64,000 nt of DNA from Dipteris shenzhenensis (GCA_047967505.1 CM106540.1); one strand, 5' to 3'; numbered from the stretch's first letter, positions 20,668 through 33,237 are shown. Notes: generated by a model not told the origin, from the sequence alone. Made by a program: numbers and translations.

Positions 20668-20960
20668 AGAGGACCATTCTTCCCACTTGACTTAACTGCA
20701 TCCCCAAGGAGTATAGCATTCTAGCTAATGGGCTCTTCCCATTCTTCCCACTTGAGTTAATTGCATTCTTCTCACTTGACTTAACTGCATCCTTCCCACT
20801 TGACTTAACCAAAAGAAGAGGACCGTTCTTCCCACTTGACTTAACTGCATCCCAAGGAGAATAGCATCCCCAAGGAGTATAGAATTCTAGCTAATGGGCT
20901 CTTCCCATTCCTCCCACTTGACAAAGGACCATTCTTCCCACTTGACTTAACTGCATCCCC
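20668..20960. repeat. Minisatellite TTCCCACTTGACTTAA, unit 3
   Basis: Copy of the array at 8,618-8,890, with an additional partial CCCAAGGAGAATAGCATC unit. Confidence 0.85.
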
Positions 20961-21686
20961 AAGGAGTATATTATTCCAGCTAATCGGCTCTCCTTTGACC
21001 TTAAGCACTTTCCCATGCTTCTTGCATGGGAATAAGATAAGAAACGATGAAACATGTCGTCCTTATATCCTAGGAATTTCTTGCATCTCCCTTCTCCTTT
21101 TCCTATCCTTTCCCATCCAGTGAACTTGTCTAGAGTACCTTATGTAAGATAAGCCAAAGTAGAGTAGACATTTTTCAATAGGGAACAAATCGGGTCTCAA
21201 AGGGCCTCTTAAGGAATGGATTAGGAGACGATTAGTGAGGGATTAGTGGGCCAATGCAAGAGGCTTGTGGGGTCACAAGGAGACCTAACCTCCCCCTAAG
21301 TAGGTGGGTTAAGCCCATTGTTGGATACAACACTAATCACGATTACATATCAGCCAAGGTGGTTATGTAAAAAACCCCATAGGCTTTCTATAACTCCACC
21401 AGAAGAAAAATGTTTTTTTTCATTGCTAAGGGCAGAGAGAACGTTAGGTCCCCCTCCTTGCGTAGAGAGCAGCCAACCCCCTAGTGGTGCATGGTGGACA
21501 CGTGTAACACGCATGGGGCAAATGTCTTGGTGAAGAGACTGCAAAGTGAATCTCCGAGGCGCGAGGTTCTTAGAGGGAAGGCTATGAGCGAAGAAGGTGG
21601 AGCGGAGGAGACCCATGTCCCGCCTTTTGCTGAAGGCTAGAATAATGATTCTACTCCGATGGACAACATAACCAAGAAAGCTCAAG

Positions 21687-22800
21687 ATGGGACGGACAAA
21701 GAAGATGCAAGGTGGCTTCTCCTCGCTATCCGAAGAAGATGTTCACCGAATCCTACAAGCTGAGGCAAACACACGTGCCAAGGAGGTGGAGAACAGGCCA
21801 TGGTTTGATCAAGAAAAGCGCATGGGGTGGTGTGTGAACTGGACGTGGAATAGGTCCGCCCACAGTTGGAAAGGTTGATGGGAGGGGCTTGTACTTCTTC
21901 ACAGGCCGCATCCCCTCGTTTGAAGAGTTCAAGGAGTTCATGCTCTTTGAGAGCGAACTGCCGACGAGTTGCTACTCAACATGATTTCTTGGAAAAGGTT
22001 TCTTTCTTGTTCAGTGTCTCAGAGCAGATCAGGGAACAACTGGCGAGACGCGCGTTCCAGTTTTCGAGGGCCCTTTTCTCATCATTCCATGGTCACCGGA
22101 GCTCAGCATCGACGGATTCCTCTTACATGACTGTCCCATTTAGATTGAGTTCCCGAGCCTGCCATCCTGGCTTGGTAACAAGATTGGTAGCCTCGCTGCA
22201 ACGTTGGGAAGAGTTCTACAAATCCCTTGGGCGTCCTAGCAGCCAACTAACAAGAAAAGAGTCTAGATTTTCTATGACAGGACCCAGGAAATCCCAGAGT
22301 TCATCAACCTCAGGATGTGAAATGGCGTCAACTTTGCTATACTGGTTAGATTCAACCCCTTCCCGAATGCATGCTATGTATGCAAACGACTGGGACACTT
22401 CACCAAAAATTGCACGCTCAGATAAGCAAAACACAGCGCTGGCCTTGGGTGACACGACCTCACCCATTGATGAGAAAACATCGAATAGGAAGGGCCACCG
22501 AGTCCTGATCGAATTGGTTTGCATGAGCCTCCGCCAAATTCCGACCGAACTGGCATGCATGAGACGTCTTGTGAGGCCACCTCTGACGAAAAGATTACGA
22601 TAGGTGATCCGTCAAAGGACCGTTTGCCATCACAAGAATGGCAGGAACAAAGGATGAAGGCAAGAAAAAAAGGCAAAGCCAGACAGGAAAATTTGATAGA
22701 AGCTAGTCCCCCACAAGAGCAGCCCAATTCTTCAGAGGTGGGCTATGGGCTCCCTCACCAATGGCGAGGGGGTCGAGAGGTTCACAGGACAACCGATTTA
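21687..22800 (+). pseudogene. LINE ORF1, unit 3
   Basis: ATG 21687 opens MGRTKKMQGGFSSL. DUF4283-like pieces follow in shifted frames. The zinc knuckle CYVCKRLGHFTKNC lies at 22,372-22,413 and is followed after four codons by TAA. Beyond that the frame reopens and runs without a stop from about 22,519 through the ORF2 start (22,879) into the endonuclease. A 263-residue readthrough ORF is therefore visible, but it is probably a decay product. Confidence 0.75.
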
Positions 22801-22878
22801 ATTTTATTAAGGATGCATATAAAGCACTTACCAATTGAAAGGGGTGAGGGAGATGGTCGAAAGGTAGGGATTTCAATC

Positions 22879-23305
22879 ATGTCGTGGAATATGAGAGGAT
22901 ATTGTAATAGCCTGAAGCAAAAGGGGTGTGTCTCGGTGATTAGGAAAACTATGCCGCAAGTTATTTTAATGCAAGAAATTAAGTGCAGAGGTGAGGATAA
23001 TTTGTGGTTCACGTTCAGGAAGATAGGCTTCGAGGTGTTCATTAACTACCCAAAGAGAGGGAAGGGTGGGGCTGCCATCTTAGTTTCCAATCAATTCTGC
23101 GCTAACGAGGTCTATAGGAGCGAGGAGGGGTGGTACATAGGTGTACGTTTCACGATGGGGGGCCTTGAGTGTGAGGTAGCTAGTGTGTATGCCCCCAATA
23201 GCGGGTTGGAGAGGATGGAGTGTTGGAGGAATCTGTGCAGGGACGTGGCCGGGGACAATTACTGGGAGGTGACTGGAACGCAACGGAGGACCTTGCAGAC
23301 CGAGA
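22879..23305 (+). pseudogene. LINE ORF2 endonuclease, truncated, unit 3
   Basis: MSWNMRGYCNSLKQKG (the common WNVRG motif with V to M), VILMQEIKC and VASVYAPNS are visible. The frame shifts at about 23,261 where four bases present in unit 2 are missing, so GGDWNAT is in another frame. The SDHxP motif and RT palm are deleted. Confidence 0.85.
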
Positions 23306-25020
23306 TCTAGTTCAGGAGGACCGAGAGAGTGTGGCTAGCCTAATGGAGGTAATCCCAATCTTCAGCGGAGCTTCAAGTTCGAAGTGTAGCTGGACGAAGT
23401 CCTTTCTGCTCCGGACGAGCCCAAATCTTGCTCCCGATTGTATAGAGGAAATCAGAGCGAAGGTGATACCTAGAGGCCAAATTGTTAGGTACCTAGGGGC
23501 CCCTCTAGGTGTGGACATCACTCTCAAGCAACGTTTCCTTTGGTTCACGAAAAAAGTCAGAACAAAACTCAAATCCTGGAACGGAATCTACCTAAGTTGG
23601 AATGCCCGTTGTCTGATACTACAACATGTCCTAGCAGTGTCAGTCACTTATGTTGCCTCGCTATGGCACTGCAAGAAAACACATTGTCTAGAAATTGAGG
23701 CGCTCTTTCGAGCATTTTTATGGACTGAACACCAAGGAAGGAGGAAAATGCATTAAATCCCATGGGAGCAGATGAAGGCTCCTAAATTGAAGGGGGGTGT
23801 AGGCCCCCCACATGTAAAAACCAAGAACCTCTCACTGGTTGGCAAGCTTCTTGCTCAGGTATTCTCCAGGCCAACCCCCTCCACAGAATTAGTGAAGGAA
23901 AAGCTCAAAGAGTCGAAAGGGAAGGGAGCGGAGCAATGGCTAGGGCTCTCGTGGTATGATAAACTAATCTCTGAATTTCCAGTGGTGGTCACCGGAGTTG
24001 ACATCCTGGCAGGGCTCGTCATGACGTGGAAATCCTGCGTCGACCCCCTCGGATGAAAAGACACAGATGGACTCAGAGGTGACGGCAGTCTAGGCGAGTC
24101 GGTTTGGTGGAGCACAGCGTCGAGCAGAGCGGGTGACGCGTTTGCATGGCACGACATCAAGAGGGCACATAGTCTATTCAAGAATGGCATGGCCACTTGA
24201 GCTGACCTGTGGGATCCCACAAAGGCAAACTGGAAATCGTTAGAGGCCTTGAGAACCCAGTTTCACATGTCCGATGGTGAAGCAGATCTTACCAAGGCAA
24301 TCCTTGATAGAATTCTCAAAGACTGGACTAGCAACCTGATTTTAGCCAAAGATCACGGATCGCCTCCTAATGGCGAATGGGGAAAACCCCCCTAAGCAAA
24401 ATCTCAGCCAAAATAATCTACAGGCGACTTCACCTGATGCAAAATGCAGCTCCCTGGCTGAACAAAAAATGGGGCTAAGAAGGGGCCACGCCTGGTGGAG
24501 GTGCAAACTCATGGAAATATGGAAGGGAAGTCAGATGGGGAAAGCAAGGTTCTTGCTGTGGAAGATTCTCAACCATTGGCTGCCCGTCAAGGCAAAGCTA
24601 GCCAAAAGAGTGGCAATGAACCCCTGCTGCGGACTCTTTGGTAGGGTGATGGAGGACGTAAGACACCTCTTTTGGAAATGTCAGATAGCCAGAGAGCTAT
24701 GGCACTCGGTCCAATCTGCCGTTCGCAGCTCGGGGCTAATGGCCAGGTCACCAATGGTGTATTCCTCTCTTAGGAGACACCTCAAAAATCCCATCCACAC
24801 TAGCCCGCGAGTTGGCTGTACATAAGGACGGCAACGCTGCTAGCAACATGGGAAGTCCGCAACAAAAATATCTTCAGACACAAAGTCCAGGTGGGCTTTA
24901 AAAACGCGGCCCTAGTCGCGGTTACTAAGGCCTTCCTCAAGGACTTCGCCCGAATTCTGGATAGATCCGACCCGATAGTGAGCCAGGCGCTCGCCTCAAT
25001 CGAGGCTAGTCTCAAGATAG
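23306..25020 (+). pseudogene. LINE ORF2 post-palm region and zf-RVT, unit 3
   Basis: Reads LVQEDRESVASLMEVIP, VIPRGQIVRYLGAPLGVD and NARCLILQHVLAVSV in one frame to a TAA at 23,754-23,756. It resumes at MKAPKLKGGVGPPHV and ends in a well-kept zf-RVT (24,480-24,825): WWRCKLMEIWKGSQMGKARF, LAKRVAMNPCCGLFGR, VRHLFWKCQIARELW. This is the most readable zf-RVT of family 1 in the window. Confidence 0.85.
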
Positions 25021-25153
25021 GATAGTTTGGATGATCCCTGGCATCAGCCTACTTGGGCTCAATTTTGTACCGGTCTCTTTTTGTTGAGGGCTGACCATCC
25101 TCTTTAATATTGTCCGCATTTCTTTAAATAATTAAAAAAAAACTCCACTAGAA

Positions 25154-26002
25154 AATAAAGTCCCTTCCCTTGGTTGTGCTATCTTACATATTTGTTTGTG
25201 AACACTGTGGGACACGTCATCAAGGAACCTTGAACTCTTGCTTTAAATGACACAATATAATAGCAATGCATTGGTAATCATTTTTTAATGAGGCAATGAT
25301 GGCCCAAAATATCGTACTATGGTATAATGGAGCTTCTCCTCTACCAAATTTATAATTCTCATCTAATCTTATATTACTATAAAAGTGCAAAAAAACATAT
25401 TATGTACCCCATACTATCATGTGTAATCATGTATGATTCAAAACTCGTCTTAAGGAATACCTCATCTTACCTTTACACTAGACTACTCTCTAGGCACACT
25501 TATGATAATTCATCATTTGGATATACCTGAATTCAATTGATTCAAGAATTTGAAAGAATAAACAATATCTTTGAGATGGAAAGACTTTTCCATCCATACG
25601 TAAAAATCTCGAAGTAAGGACACCGATTTTAAAAATCATGCATTACCACTTGCAAGACCACTTTTAACCAAAACCTAAAGCTGCTATTTTTGGTTATTAT
25701 TTCGAGTACTAGTTTTTCAACATATACGAAAATTTACAAATTTTAATCCTAGGAAACACAATTCTATCATAGAATAATTTTTTAAATGAAATTTAGGTCA
25801 TAAGAAAGGACATGATGAAGATGGCATATGAAAAAACCATCACATGTAGCTAATTGTGAAAATTCCTCAAACATGACCATATTTTTATGTTTGCAGATAG
25901 ATTTATATAGTTTTAGCAAACTATTGTTAACACCACATGTCTTTTTTATTTCCAAGGTCTACTTGAACGGTGTGTGTCCTAATGTACACAATTTGAAATG
26001 TT
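25154..26002. other. AT-rich spacer, unit 3
   Basis: Copy of 13,067-13,888 with a small insertion near 25,806-25,838 absent from unit 2. No gene. Confidence 0.6.
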
Positions 26003-27407
26003 GATATTGCAATTCACATTAAAAAGGAAAGGTGTTTTTGAACACCACGTTTATTTCATAGGATGTCAAAGCTCTGCTCAATGTGGCATTATCCTATTAC
26101 ATAGGTTCATATTGCAAAGCATATACATAGAAACATGTCCATTTGGTATTAATTTGATACACTCCTCTACAAATGAAAAGTTATGTTTGTAAGTCTCATT
26201 TAATTCAATTTATCCTCTTCACAAAAAATCTCTTTGGCTTTTTAATGTTTGTGGCCTCATAGTCTAATATGGAGACAACAAACATATTTGACACATATTC
26301 GACTGTTATTAGCAAAACCAACAAACATTTTCAACGTTCGACCACAACCTTCATAATTCAAGGAGTGATCACTTAGTCTTTGTTGAATGCCATAATGCAA
26401 GCTCCTAATGGCTAAAATAAGCAAGGTTCTAGGCGATGGGTCAAATATTTCACTGGGAAAGTATTGTTCATGTATTAACATAATCAGATCTTAGATTCTC
26501 AATGGAGCCAATCTTCAATGAGAAATAGCCCCGAAATAGTATACATTACTCAAAAAGTGGCTACTTTGTTTGTGGGAATTGGTATTTTCTCAAATTCTTT
26601 CATATGGTGTTCCATGCAAGGGCATGACGATGCACAAGACACAACCATGTTGTTTGTCTATATATGGTAACGGTATGTGTGGCAAATTCCTAGTGCCTTT
26701 TCCAACAACTTTTACCCTCAAGCATATGGCCATCCACATTTACAACCACTTGGCTTTCTATGTATTGAAGTAACCATGTTACAAATACATGGACCACGGT
26801 CTTGCTGAAGTGATACCTTCCATTGCTGTAGGAGATCTTCAATGACACCCACTCAATTAGTATGGATAGGACTACTACAAAGCCATTTTTGGGAAAAAAT
26901 CAAATCAGACCCTTCTCATCACTAAAACCTCAAAGGATTCTGAAGAAAATTGCATCATAGATGTATTATGAGCAGATATTACATTGCCAAAGCCCATGAA
27001 TCTTACCAAAACCATGCCAACAAGCACTAATCAGGTGTTGGATACATGAAAGCGAAGTAGACCTCTCTCTGAATCTTGAAGAAAAGGCTCAAATAGAATG
27101 GCATCATGCATTGGACTGTGTCCATGAAGTTGCAATTACCCAAGACACGGACCATGCATCAAGTGCCTTGGCTTAAGCATTAAGTGGGCCTGGCATTGGC
27201 AGTGATACCAGATGTGGAGTAGCCTGAGATCATCGATGAACAGAGGTGGATGAGCCAAAGCAGATTTTGCTTCATCAGTTTAAGAAGGGTATAGGCAATT
27301 GTTAGCATTTGTACATGGTCAACTTTAGGCATTAGAGCTCTCACAAACCATTGCAGGCAAAGATTTTTACTCTAGTTATCCTCCTCTCTTTATAGCATAC
27401 AAGGAAG
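26003..27407. repeat. Repeat block J, unit 3 copy
   Basis: Third copy of the unidentified 1.4-kb block (see 3,198-4,597). Its ORF is stopped as in unit 2. Confidence 0.75.
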
Positions 27408-28376
27408 CCCTTCTATCTTCCCTAGTTGCTTGCCTGTTATATTTCATACTACAGACTATCTATTAAAGAGCATGTAGAAAAAGAAAATCATAATTGCAGA
27501 ACATAGAAATAGCATAACAAACCCTCACGCATGACCACAACCAAATAGTTTCAGGTGCTCACAAGGTAACTTCATGAAAAAGCGACCGGCAGAAAAACCT
27601 TGTTAACGGGGGTTCTAAGAATCACGGGCCAAAAAACCTTTCTGATGGGAGGGGGAGTTTTGCATCAGTTTACACCTCTGCATCTACTAATTCAATGCCA
27701 TTCAATAAACGTTCAGGAGAGCAAATCCTACCAATCAAATGTTTACAACTGTCAAGTACCATTGATAAAACTATAAATGTCGCAATCTCATGCCTTCACT
27801 ATACCTCCAAAAAGCAATAAAGGACATAACAAGAAGTAAGACAACAGCAAAAAGTTCCATCTATACAAGCTGCACCACCATTTATCGGTTGCATGGGTTC
27901 ACTGCCTGTCTAGTATAATGTGATTTGTTCACTGCTGGCTACTATTAAGATTGCCCCACCGCTAGTTGGACTTTTGCAAGTCATACATGGCTACTGTCCC
28001 AAATACAAGCGGCCCAATAACAGTATAACGATCAAAGGCCACACAACAAAGAACATGCAAGACGAGAGAGAGAGAGACTAGAAACAATGTGTTTATATTC
28101 TTGAATTGACACTACTTACGTATAGCCAAGCCAATCAAATGGCATTACAATCGAATCTGCTCGTACAAAGTGGCGATTCGTATCTTTATTCTAAAGTCAC
28201 TAATGTAGTATGCTAATCGAATGAAGCTATTGTTCGAAAAAGGGAATTAAGTTGCCTAAGAGCAATCAGCTCAATGAAATTCTAACACCATTTTCCTAAC
28301 AACTGCGAGTGTGAATGGTCATGGCCTGAACCTATGTTTCAAAAAAAGGGAATTATATTCCCTAAGGATAATCAGC
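27408..28376. repeat. Block K, unit 3, interrupted by LINE insertion
   Basis: Copy of 15,293-16,250. The end AAGGATAATCAGC (28,364-28,376) is the left target-site duplication of the GC-rich LINE; block K resumes at 35,198. Confidence 0.75.
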
Positions 28377-28433
28377 AAAAGAACCACCTAACTAATTATG
28401 TGATGTAGCTCCTGCGAGCTTCCCCTCCCCCTC

Positions 28434-28975
28434 CGTACCTCTACCTCCCCCTAGCCCCTCCTTGCCTCGCCCTCTCCCGCCCCTACCCCTCCGCCCTCAC
28501 CTCCCCTCACCCGCCGCTGCCACCGCGCCCTCCCTCGCCACACCCGCCCCACCTCCGCCTCACCCCTGCCCTCCGTCCTCACCCCCCCCTCGCACCTCCG
28601 TCTCTCCCCCCCCTCACTGCAGCCCCCCCGCCCTCACCCCTCACTCCCCGCCTCACCCCCGCCTCGCTCCGCCCCCCCTCTCCACGCTCCACCCCCGCCC
28701 CCGCTACCGCTCCGCTCACCCCCGCCCCGCTACCCCTTCCGCTCCACCCCGCTACCCCTTCGCTCCACCCCGCCCCTCTACCACTCCGCTCACCCCCCGC
28801 CTCTCATTCCGCCCCCTCACCCCTCGCCTTCCGCCCCCGCCCCCTCTCGCCTCTCCGCCCTTCCGTTCCACCCCCGCCTTCCCCTCCCGCCTTCACCCCC
28901 GCCCCCCCCGCCCATTCGCTCCACCCCGCCCCTCCGTCCCACCCTTCCCCCCGCCCCCCGTCCGTCAGTGGATGG
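28434..28975. repeat. C-rich, G-poor low-complexity 5' region of the GC-rich LINE
   Basis: About 540 bp composed almost entirely of C runs with interspersed T, G and A (CCCCGCC, CACCCC, CTCCGCC). The opposite strand is a run of G tracts. One frame is open and proline-rich but begins only at TTG, with no ATG. It occupies the place of the LINE 5' UTR or ORF1 N-terminus and reads as simple-sequence expansion. Confidence 0.85.
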
Positions 28976-28979
28976 AAAG

Positions 28980-30678
28980 ATTATCATGATAGTCCCGTGG
29001 TGCCGTGGATTCAGCGCAGCAGATTTTGATGCTCGGTCCGTATACCTCGCCATCCAGTGACGCTAGTTTTTCCTGGTCTTGCTGCTGAGCTGCGGCCGAT
29101 TGTTAGGGATTTGGGCTCCCGCTTTGGCTGGGTTATGCACGATACTTTCGCCGATGCGGTGACTACGGCAGGAGCCCCCCGAGTCTGTGTGGCTGTGGCG
29201 GATCCAGCGACTCTCCCGACAGTGATCGAGATCGTGACAGGTGCCGGCAGCATCACCCAGAGCATGGTAGTCACCGGACAGCCAGGACAGTGTCTAAGGT
29301 GTCACGGCTTTGGGCACCTGGCGGCTGTTTGCCCACGCTTTGCCAGCTCTTCTCGGCCTCCCCCGCCCCCCCCTCCGGGCAGCCACGCCAGGAGGAGCAG
29401 AGGCAGCCGGAGCCCGGACCAGAGATAGCTGGCGGCTGGACTGAGGTTAGAAGGAAAAGAGGAAAGAACAAGAAGATTTCTGATAAAGGCAAGGAGGCAG
29501 AGGTTACCCAGCCTGCAGCTGCACCTCAGAGACCCGACAGGCAGCCGCCCCAGGGACATGGGAGAGCATCTTCTTCGACGGTAGCCCGCCCTCCACAGCC
29601 TCAGGTCCCCCTCTCTTCCTCTCCCCAGCCTCTTCCCATTCAGCCCCAACCCATCCCCCAACTGCACCCCATATCTCCCGACCCGTAGCTTCAGCCCCCT
29701 CCTCGTCCTCCTCAGTCTTCTCCCCCTCCTCCTCAGCCCCAGCTCCAGATGCAGCCCCATCCCTCCCCCCCCCCGCCTCTTTCAGCTCTCCCGCAGAGCT
29801 AGCTGCACCGACAGTTCCTCAGCCGAGGGCAGCCCCTGCTCCCCCTCCTCCTCCTCCTCCGCTAGCCACCCCTGAGGTGTCTGAGCTGCCTATTCCCCAA
29901 CCTCCTCCCCCTCCCCCCCCGCTGGCAGGACACCCTGAGTCTACACCACCACCGGAGCATGCCTCTCCGTCCGCTAGCCCCTCAGTGGCAGACTCTGACG
30001 GGCCTCAGCTTCAGGAGAGAGAGCTCCCCCGCGACTTTTACAGATCTGGCCCCTAGTACTACTTGGATGTGGCCGACCTCGGGATCTTCCCTGCTTGCCT
30101 CGACATCAGTATCTTCCTGCTCCGCAAAGGGGCGGATGGGAAGATAGCCGCCTTGACCCCTAGGGATGGCCCTAGCTTTGCTTTCACGTTCCTTAGCGAC
30201 GGCACCGAGACCTGGACAGACGACTCGGTCTGGGAGGCTCTCAGGGAGCAGACGCATGCTCAGGTTTGCTCCTGGATAGGCCCGTCCGGTGGGCAGCTTC
30301 TCGAGACTCAGTGGTCCGAGGGTGACGTGCGCCTGCGGTGGCGTTGCGCCGCCAAAACGTTTCAGACTGATTGTGATCCTCAGGCCCCCCCTGTCTTGGC
30401 CCCTCCCCCAAGATGTCAGAGCCTGGACTCCTCAGAAACTCCGTGCCTTCTACGGGATGTCCACCTCAGAGATCTCGAGCTGGCTCGAGAAAGCTTTCGT
30501 TCATGGTACCAAAGGCCTCTCGCCTTTGTTGAAGGTGTTGAAGGACGGGCAGGACGACCCCGCTTCCCCCTCCAAACCTTCCCATAAGCGCCAGCGCCTC
30601 CACTCCGAAATGTCAGCTTCTTCTTCGACTTCGACCGTGAGCAGAAAGTTGTTCGCAACCTCCCAGTCCTCACCATGA
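28980..30678 (+). pseudogene. ORF1 of the GC-rich LINE (DUF4283-like, CCHC, Pro-rich linker)
   Basis: Pieces in several frames give a plant LINE ORF1. First comes a DUF4283-like part (about 28,990-29,270, FPGLAAELRPIVRDLGSRFG). Then a zinc knuckle CLRCHGFGHLAAVC (CX2CX4HX4C) near 29,290-29,335, the typical following GGWTEVRRKRGKNKK, a long Pro/Ser/Gln linker, and a C-terminal part from 30,063 (ADLGIFPACLDISIFLLRKG) into 30,289-30,678 (LHSEMSASSSTSTVSRKLF). The N-terminus is lost in the C-rich stretch, a TGA breaks 29,058-29,060, and frameshifts follow. The last frame stops with TGA at 30,676-30,678, overlapping the ORF2 ATG. Confidence 0.75.
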
Positions 30679-31394
30679 GCCTACACCTCGTATCCTGGAA
30701 TGTGAACGGGTTTCACTCTTCTGGCACCCGTGGTCCTAGGAAGCTCATTTTGAGACAGGAACTTCAGCCAGTGATTGCAGTGATTGGTCGTTTGGATGTA
30801 CTTCTGCTCCAGGAGCACAAGCTTTCGGCGGCTCACTCCCGTAGATGCGGGAAGATTCTCCCTGGTCGCTCTCACACTTATTGGGAGCCCTCGATCGGCG
30901 CACTGGGGAGGAGTGGTGGTGTCTGTACTTCCGTGGGAAAGCAGCTAGCCCAGGGAGTTTTCGGTCATGGCACGTTGATACCAGGTCGTGCCCTTTGGGT
31001 AGGCCTGGAACTGGAGGGCTCCAGAGTTGGAATCCTCAACATTTATGCTCCCACAGATCTCCGTTGTAGAGCCACCTTCTGGAGGACACTTACAGGGATT
31101 CTCCCAGACATGGATTCCTGGATTGTTGGAGGTGACTTCAACAATCTGGAGACCTTGGAGGACCAGCAGGGCAGAGGACCGGAGTTTACAGGTATGTCTC
31201 AGGCAGAGCAATCCGCTTGGGACTCTTTTATCTTTGCGACAGGAGGAAGGGACTGCTGGCGAGACCCGTCCTTTCGGTGTTGGCACGGGAGCTTGGACTT
31301 CTCGTGGGGCTTCCGCAGGGAAGGAGGCAGACTCCTGGAGAGGCTGGATAGATTTTATGTTAGTGATTGGGCAGAGGCGGTCAGGCCGGTATAG
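30675..31394 (+). pseudogene. ORF2 endonuclease domain of the GC-rich LINE
   Basis: ATG 30675 overlaps the ORF1 stop as ATGA. The frame encodes an AP-type endonuclease: LVSWNVNGFHSS, DVLLLQEHKL, VGILNIYAPTD, DSWIVGGDFNN, and LDRFYVSDWA near the end. It stops at TAG 31,392-31,394 because of a frameshift; the final SDHAP motif is found in another frame at about 31,411-31,425. All residues expected of the fold are otherwise visible. It nicks the insertion target to prime reverse transcription. Confidence 0.9.
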
Positions 31395-32040
31395 TTCCAG
31401 GGACGACACTTTCCGACCATGCGCCTGTGCTCTTATCATTAGATTCGGCAGCTCAGGCCCTTCCCCCCCGCTCATGCCGAATTCCCGACTCCATTTTCTC
31501 GAGGGAAGAAATGCGCAGCAGTATTTGCAGTCTTTGGGATAGAGACTGGGGCAAGTGCGCGGATCTGGTTGATTCGGTGGCGCAGGCTTTGCAGGAGTCC
31601 AGCCAGATCTGCCAGCTCGCAGCCCTACAGGTTCGACAGGAGTGGTGGGGTAGAGAGAGAGCTCTTCGGAGGGACCTCGCCTCCATTCAGCGACTCCAGC
31701 AGGCATCCCCGGGCTCGGAGGAGCTTCAGATCCAGGCCCTTCGAGCCAGAGCCCTTCTTAAGGAGACACTCCAGCGTCGCTCAGAGTTTTCCTATCACGC
31801 CTCTCTCTCCTTCTGGGCTCGGAAGGGTGACCGGATGTGCAGGGAGTTCTTCAAGACGCATGGCCAGAGAGCTGCAGGTGATCAGCTTCGGAGTCTCGGG
31901 ACAGCGGAGGGACACATCGTTACGGATCCGGGAGAGGTCTTGGGGTTAGCCACTGACTTCTACAGGACCCTTTTCCAGCAGGATCCGCTTGCTCCTCGTA
32001 CTCGTCGTGCCCGTGAGGAGGTGTGGAGGCACACTCCTTC
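31395..32040 (+). pseudogene. ORF2 endonuclease end and linker, second frame
   Basis: The frame open at 31,367-32,113 starts with the endonuclease end TLSDHAPVLLSLDS. It continues through the EN-RT linker with FWARKGDRMCREFFKTHGQR (the common 'GDxNTxFFH' region) and VLGLATDFYRTLF, then loses register near 32,040. A second frameshift links it to the RT frame. Confidence 0.85.
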
Positions 32041-33237
32041 CTTGGTCCACAGCCTAGCATGCAGGCGACGTTGTTGGCACCGTTTACCACAGATGAGATG
32101 CTGGAGGCCTTGATGGCCATCAATGGACAGAAGTGCCCAGGTGAGGATGGGCTATCCCGGGCATTCTTCACCTCCTTCTGGGACCAGATCCATCAGCCCC
32201 TCCTAGCAGCTCTTCAGAGGATTTTCAGCAGCGGTTATATGTCAGAGAGCCTCTCCTCGGGACTGATTTGCCTCATCCCCAAGGGAGGAGATAGACAGGA
32301 GATCCGTCAGTGGCGCCCGATCACTCTCCTTACCACTGCCTACAAAATCCTCGCCAAGATGATCAGCGCCAAAGTTCGGCCTCTACTTCCAGACCTCATT
32401 CATGACACTCAGACAGGCTTTGTCCAGGATCACAGTATCCTGGATAATGTCTTCACCTTTTCAGAGGCGGCGGAGTGGGCTCAGCACAGCGGATCACACC
32501 TTGCCATCCTACTTCTCGACTTTGAGAAGGCCTACAATCGAGTGGACTGGTCCTTTCTGGAGGGGACTCTGGAGCGGCTAGGTTTCCCAGCAGGTTGGAT
32601 TCAGGGTATTTCAGCTTTGTACAGGACAGCTTCTAGCAGAGTCATCATTGGAGGCAGGATGGGTGAGCGTTTTAGCTTGGAAAGATCAGTGCGTCAGGGC
32701 TGCCCCCTTGCTCCTTACCTGTTTCTCTTCTTCGCCGAGGCTATGACTTACTACCTTCGGGCGAGGTCTACAGGGATCAGGGGTGTTCGCCTTCCCCTCC
32801 GGGAGGACACGGAGCTCTTGGACTCGGAGTACGCGGATGACACAGCCCTGTATGTCCAGGACGATGAGTTGATGCTGGAGAGGGTGAGGATGGCCCTGGA
32901 GGTCTTCTGTTCGGCTGCTGGTGCGAAAATCAACTGGAACAAATCAGTTGGTTTTCTCACAGACCCCGGGGCGCATTCTCAGTGGGGGAGGTTTTTGGTT
33001 TTCAGGTGGATCCCACAGGGACAGACAGCTAGATACCTGGGTTTTCAGGTCAGCCTGGACATCACGCCAGCTCAGCAGTTTCTCCCGGTGCTAAATTCCA
33101 TCCGACGGAAGCTGGCTTTCTGGAGCACTGCTAAGCTTTCCCTTGCAGGTCGTGCCTTGGTAGTCAACCAAGTCCTCCTTGCCACGGCTTGGTATGTAGC
33201 TTCCTGTTGGTGTTTCTCGAGATCCAGCGTGGCATAG
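32041..33237 (+). pseudogene. ORF2 reverse transcriptase of the GC-rich LINE
   Basis: The RT palm is complete in one frame: CPGEDGLSRAFF, WRPITLLTTAYKILAK, TGFVQDHSILDN, motif A LLLDFEKAYNRVDW, motif B SVRQGCPLAPYLF, motif C EYADDTALY with YADD at 32,830-32,841, then TARYLGFQVSLD and LSLAGRALVVNQ. All three catalytic aspartates are present. The frame ends at TAG 33,235-33,237 and stays in the same register afterwards, so only a few changes separate it from a continuous RT. Confidence 0.9.

Larger units (their letters stand above)
21405..25140 (+). mobile_element. LINE family 1, unit 3 copy with the same internal deletion
   Basis: Flanked by AACTCCACCAGAA (21,392-21,404) and AACTCCACTAGAA (25,141-25,153), with the right flank preceded by an A-run. 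It shares with unit 2 the deletion joining the endonuclease to the post-palm RT region (near 23,305) and even the C/T mismatch in the left TSD. The two copies therefore arose by segmental duplication, not by two insertions. Additional private damage includes loss of four bases at the GGDWN motif of the endonuclease (near 23,261). Confidence 0.9.

Noticed and set aside
22519-23310. 263-codon ORF joining LINE ORF1 tail to endonuclease as a natural fusion
   Set aside because: Unit 2 has stops in this stretch, the frame shifts within the endonuclease, and the copy lacks its RT; accidental readthrough is likelier.
28462-28989. 175-codon proline-rich ORF
   Set aside because: Starts only at TTG, consists of C-rich simple sequence, and lies inside the 5' region of a LINE.
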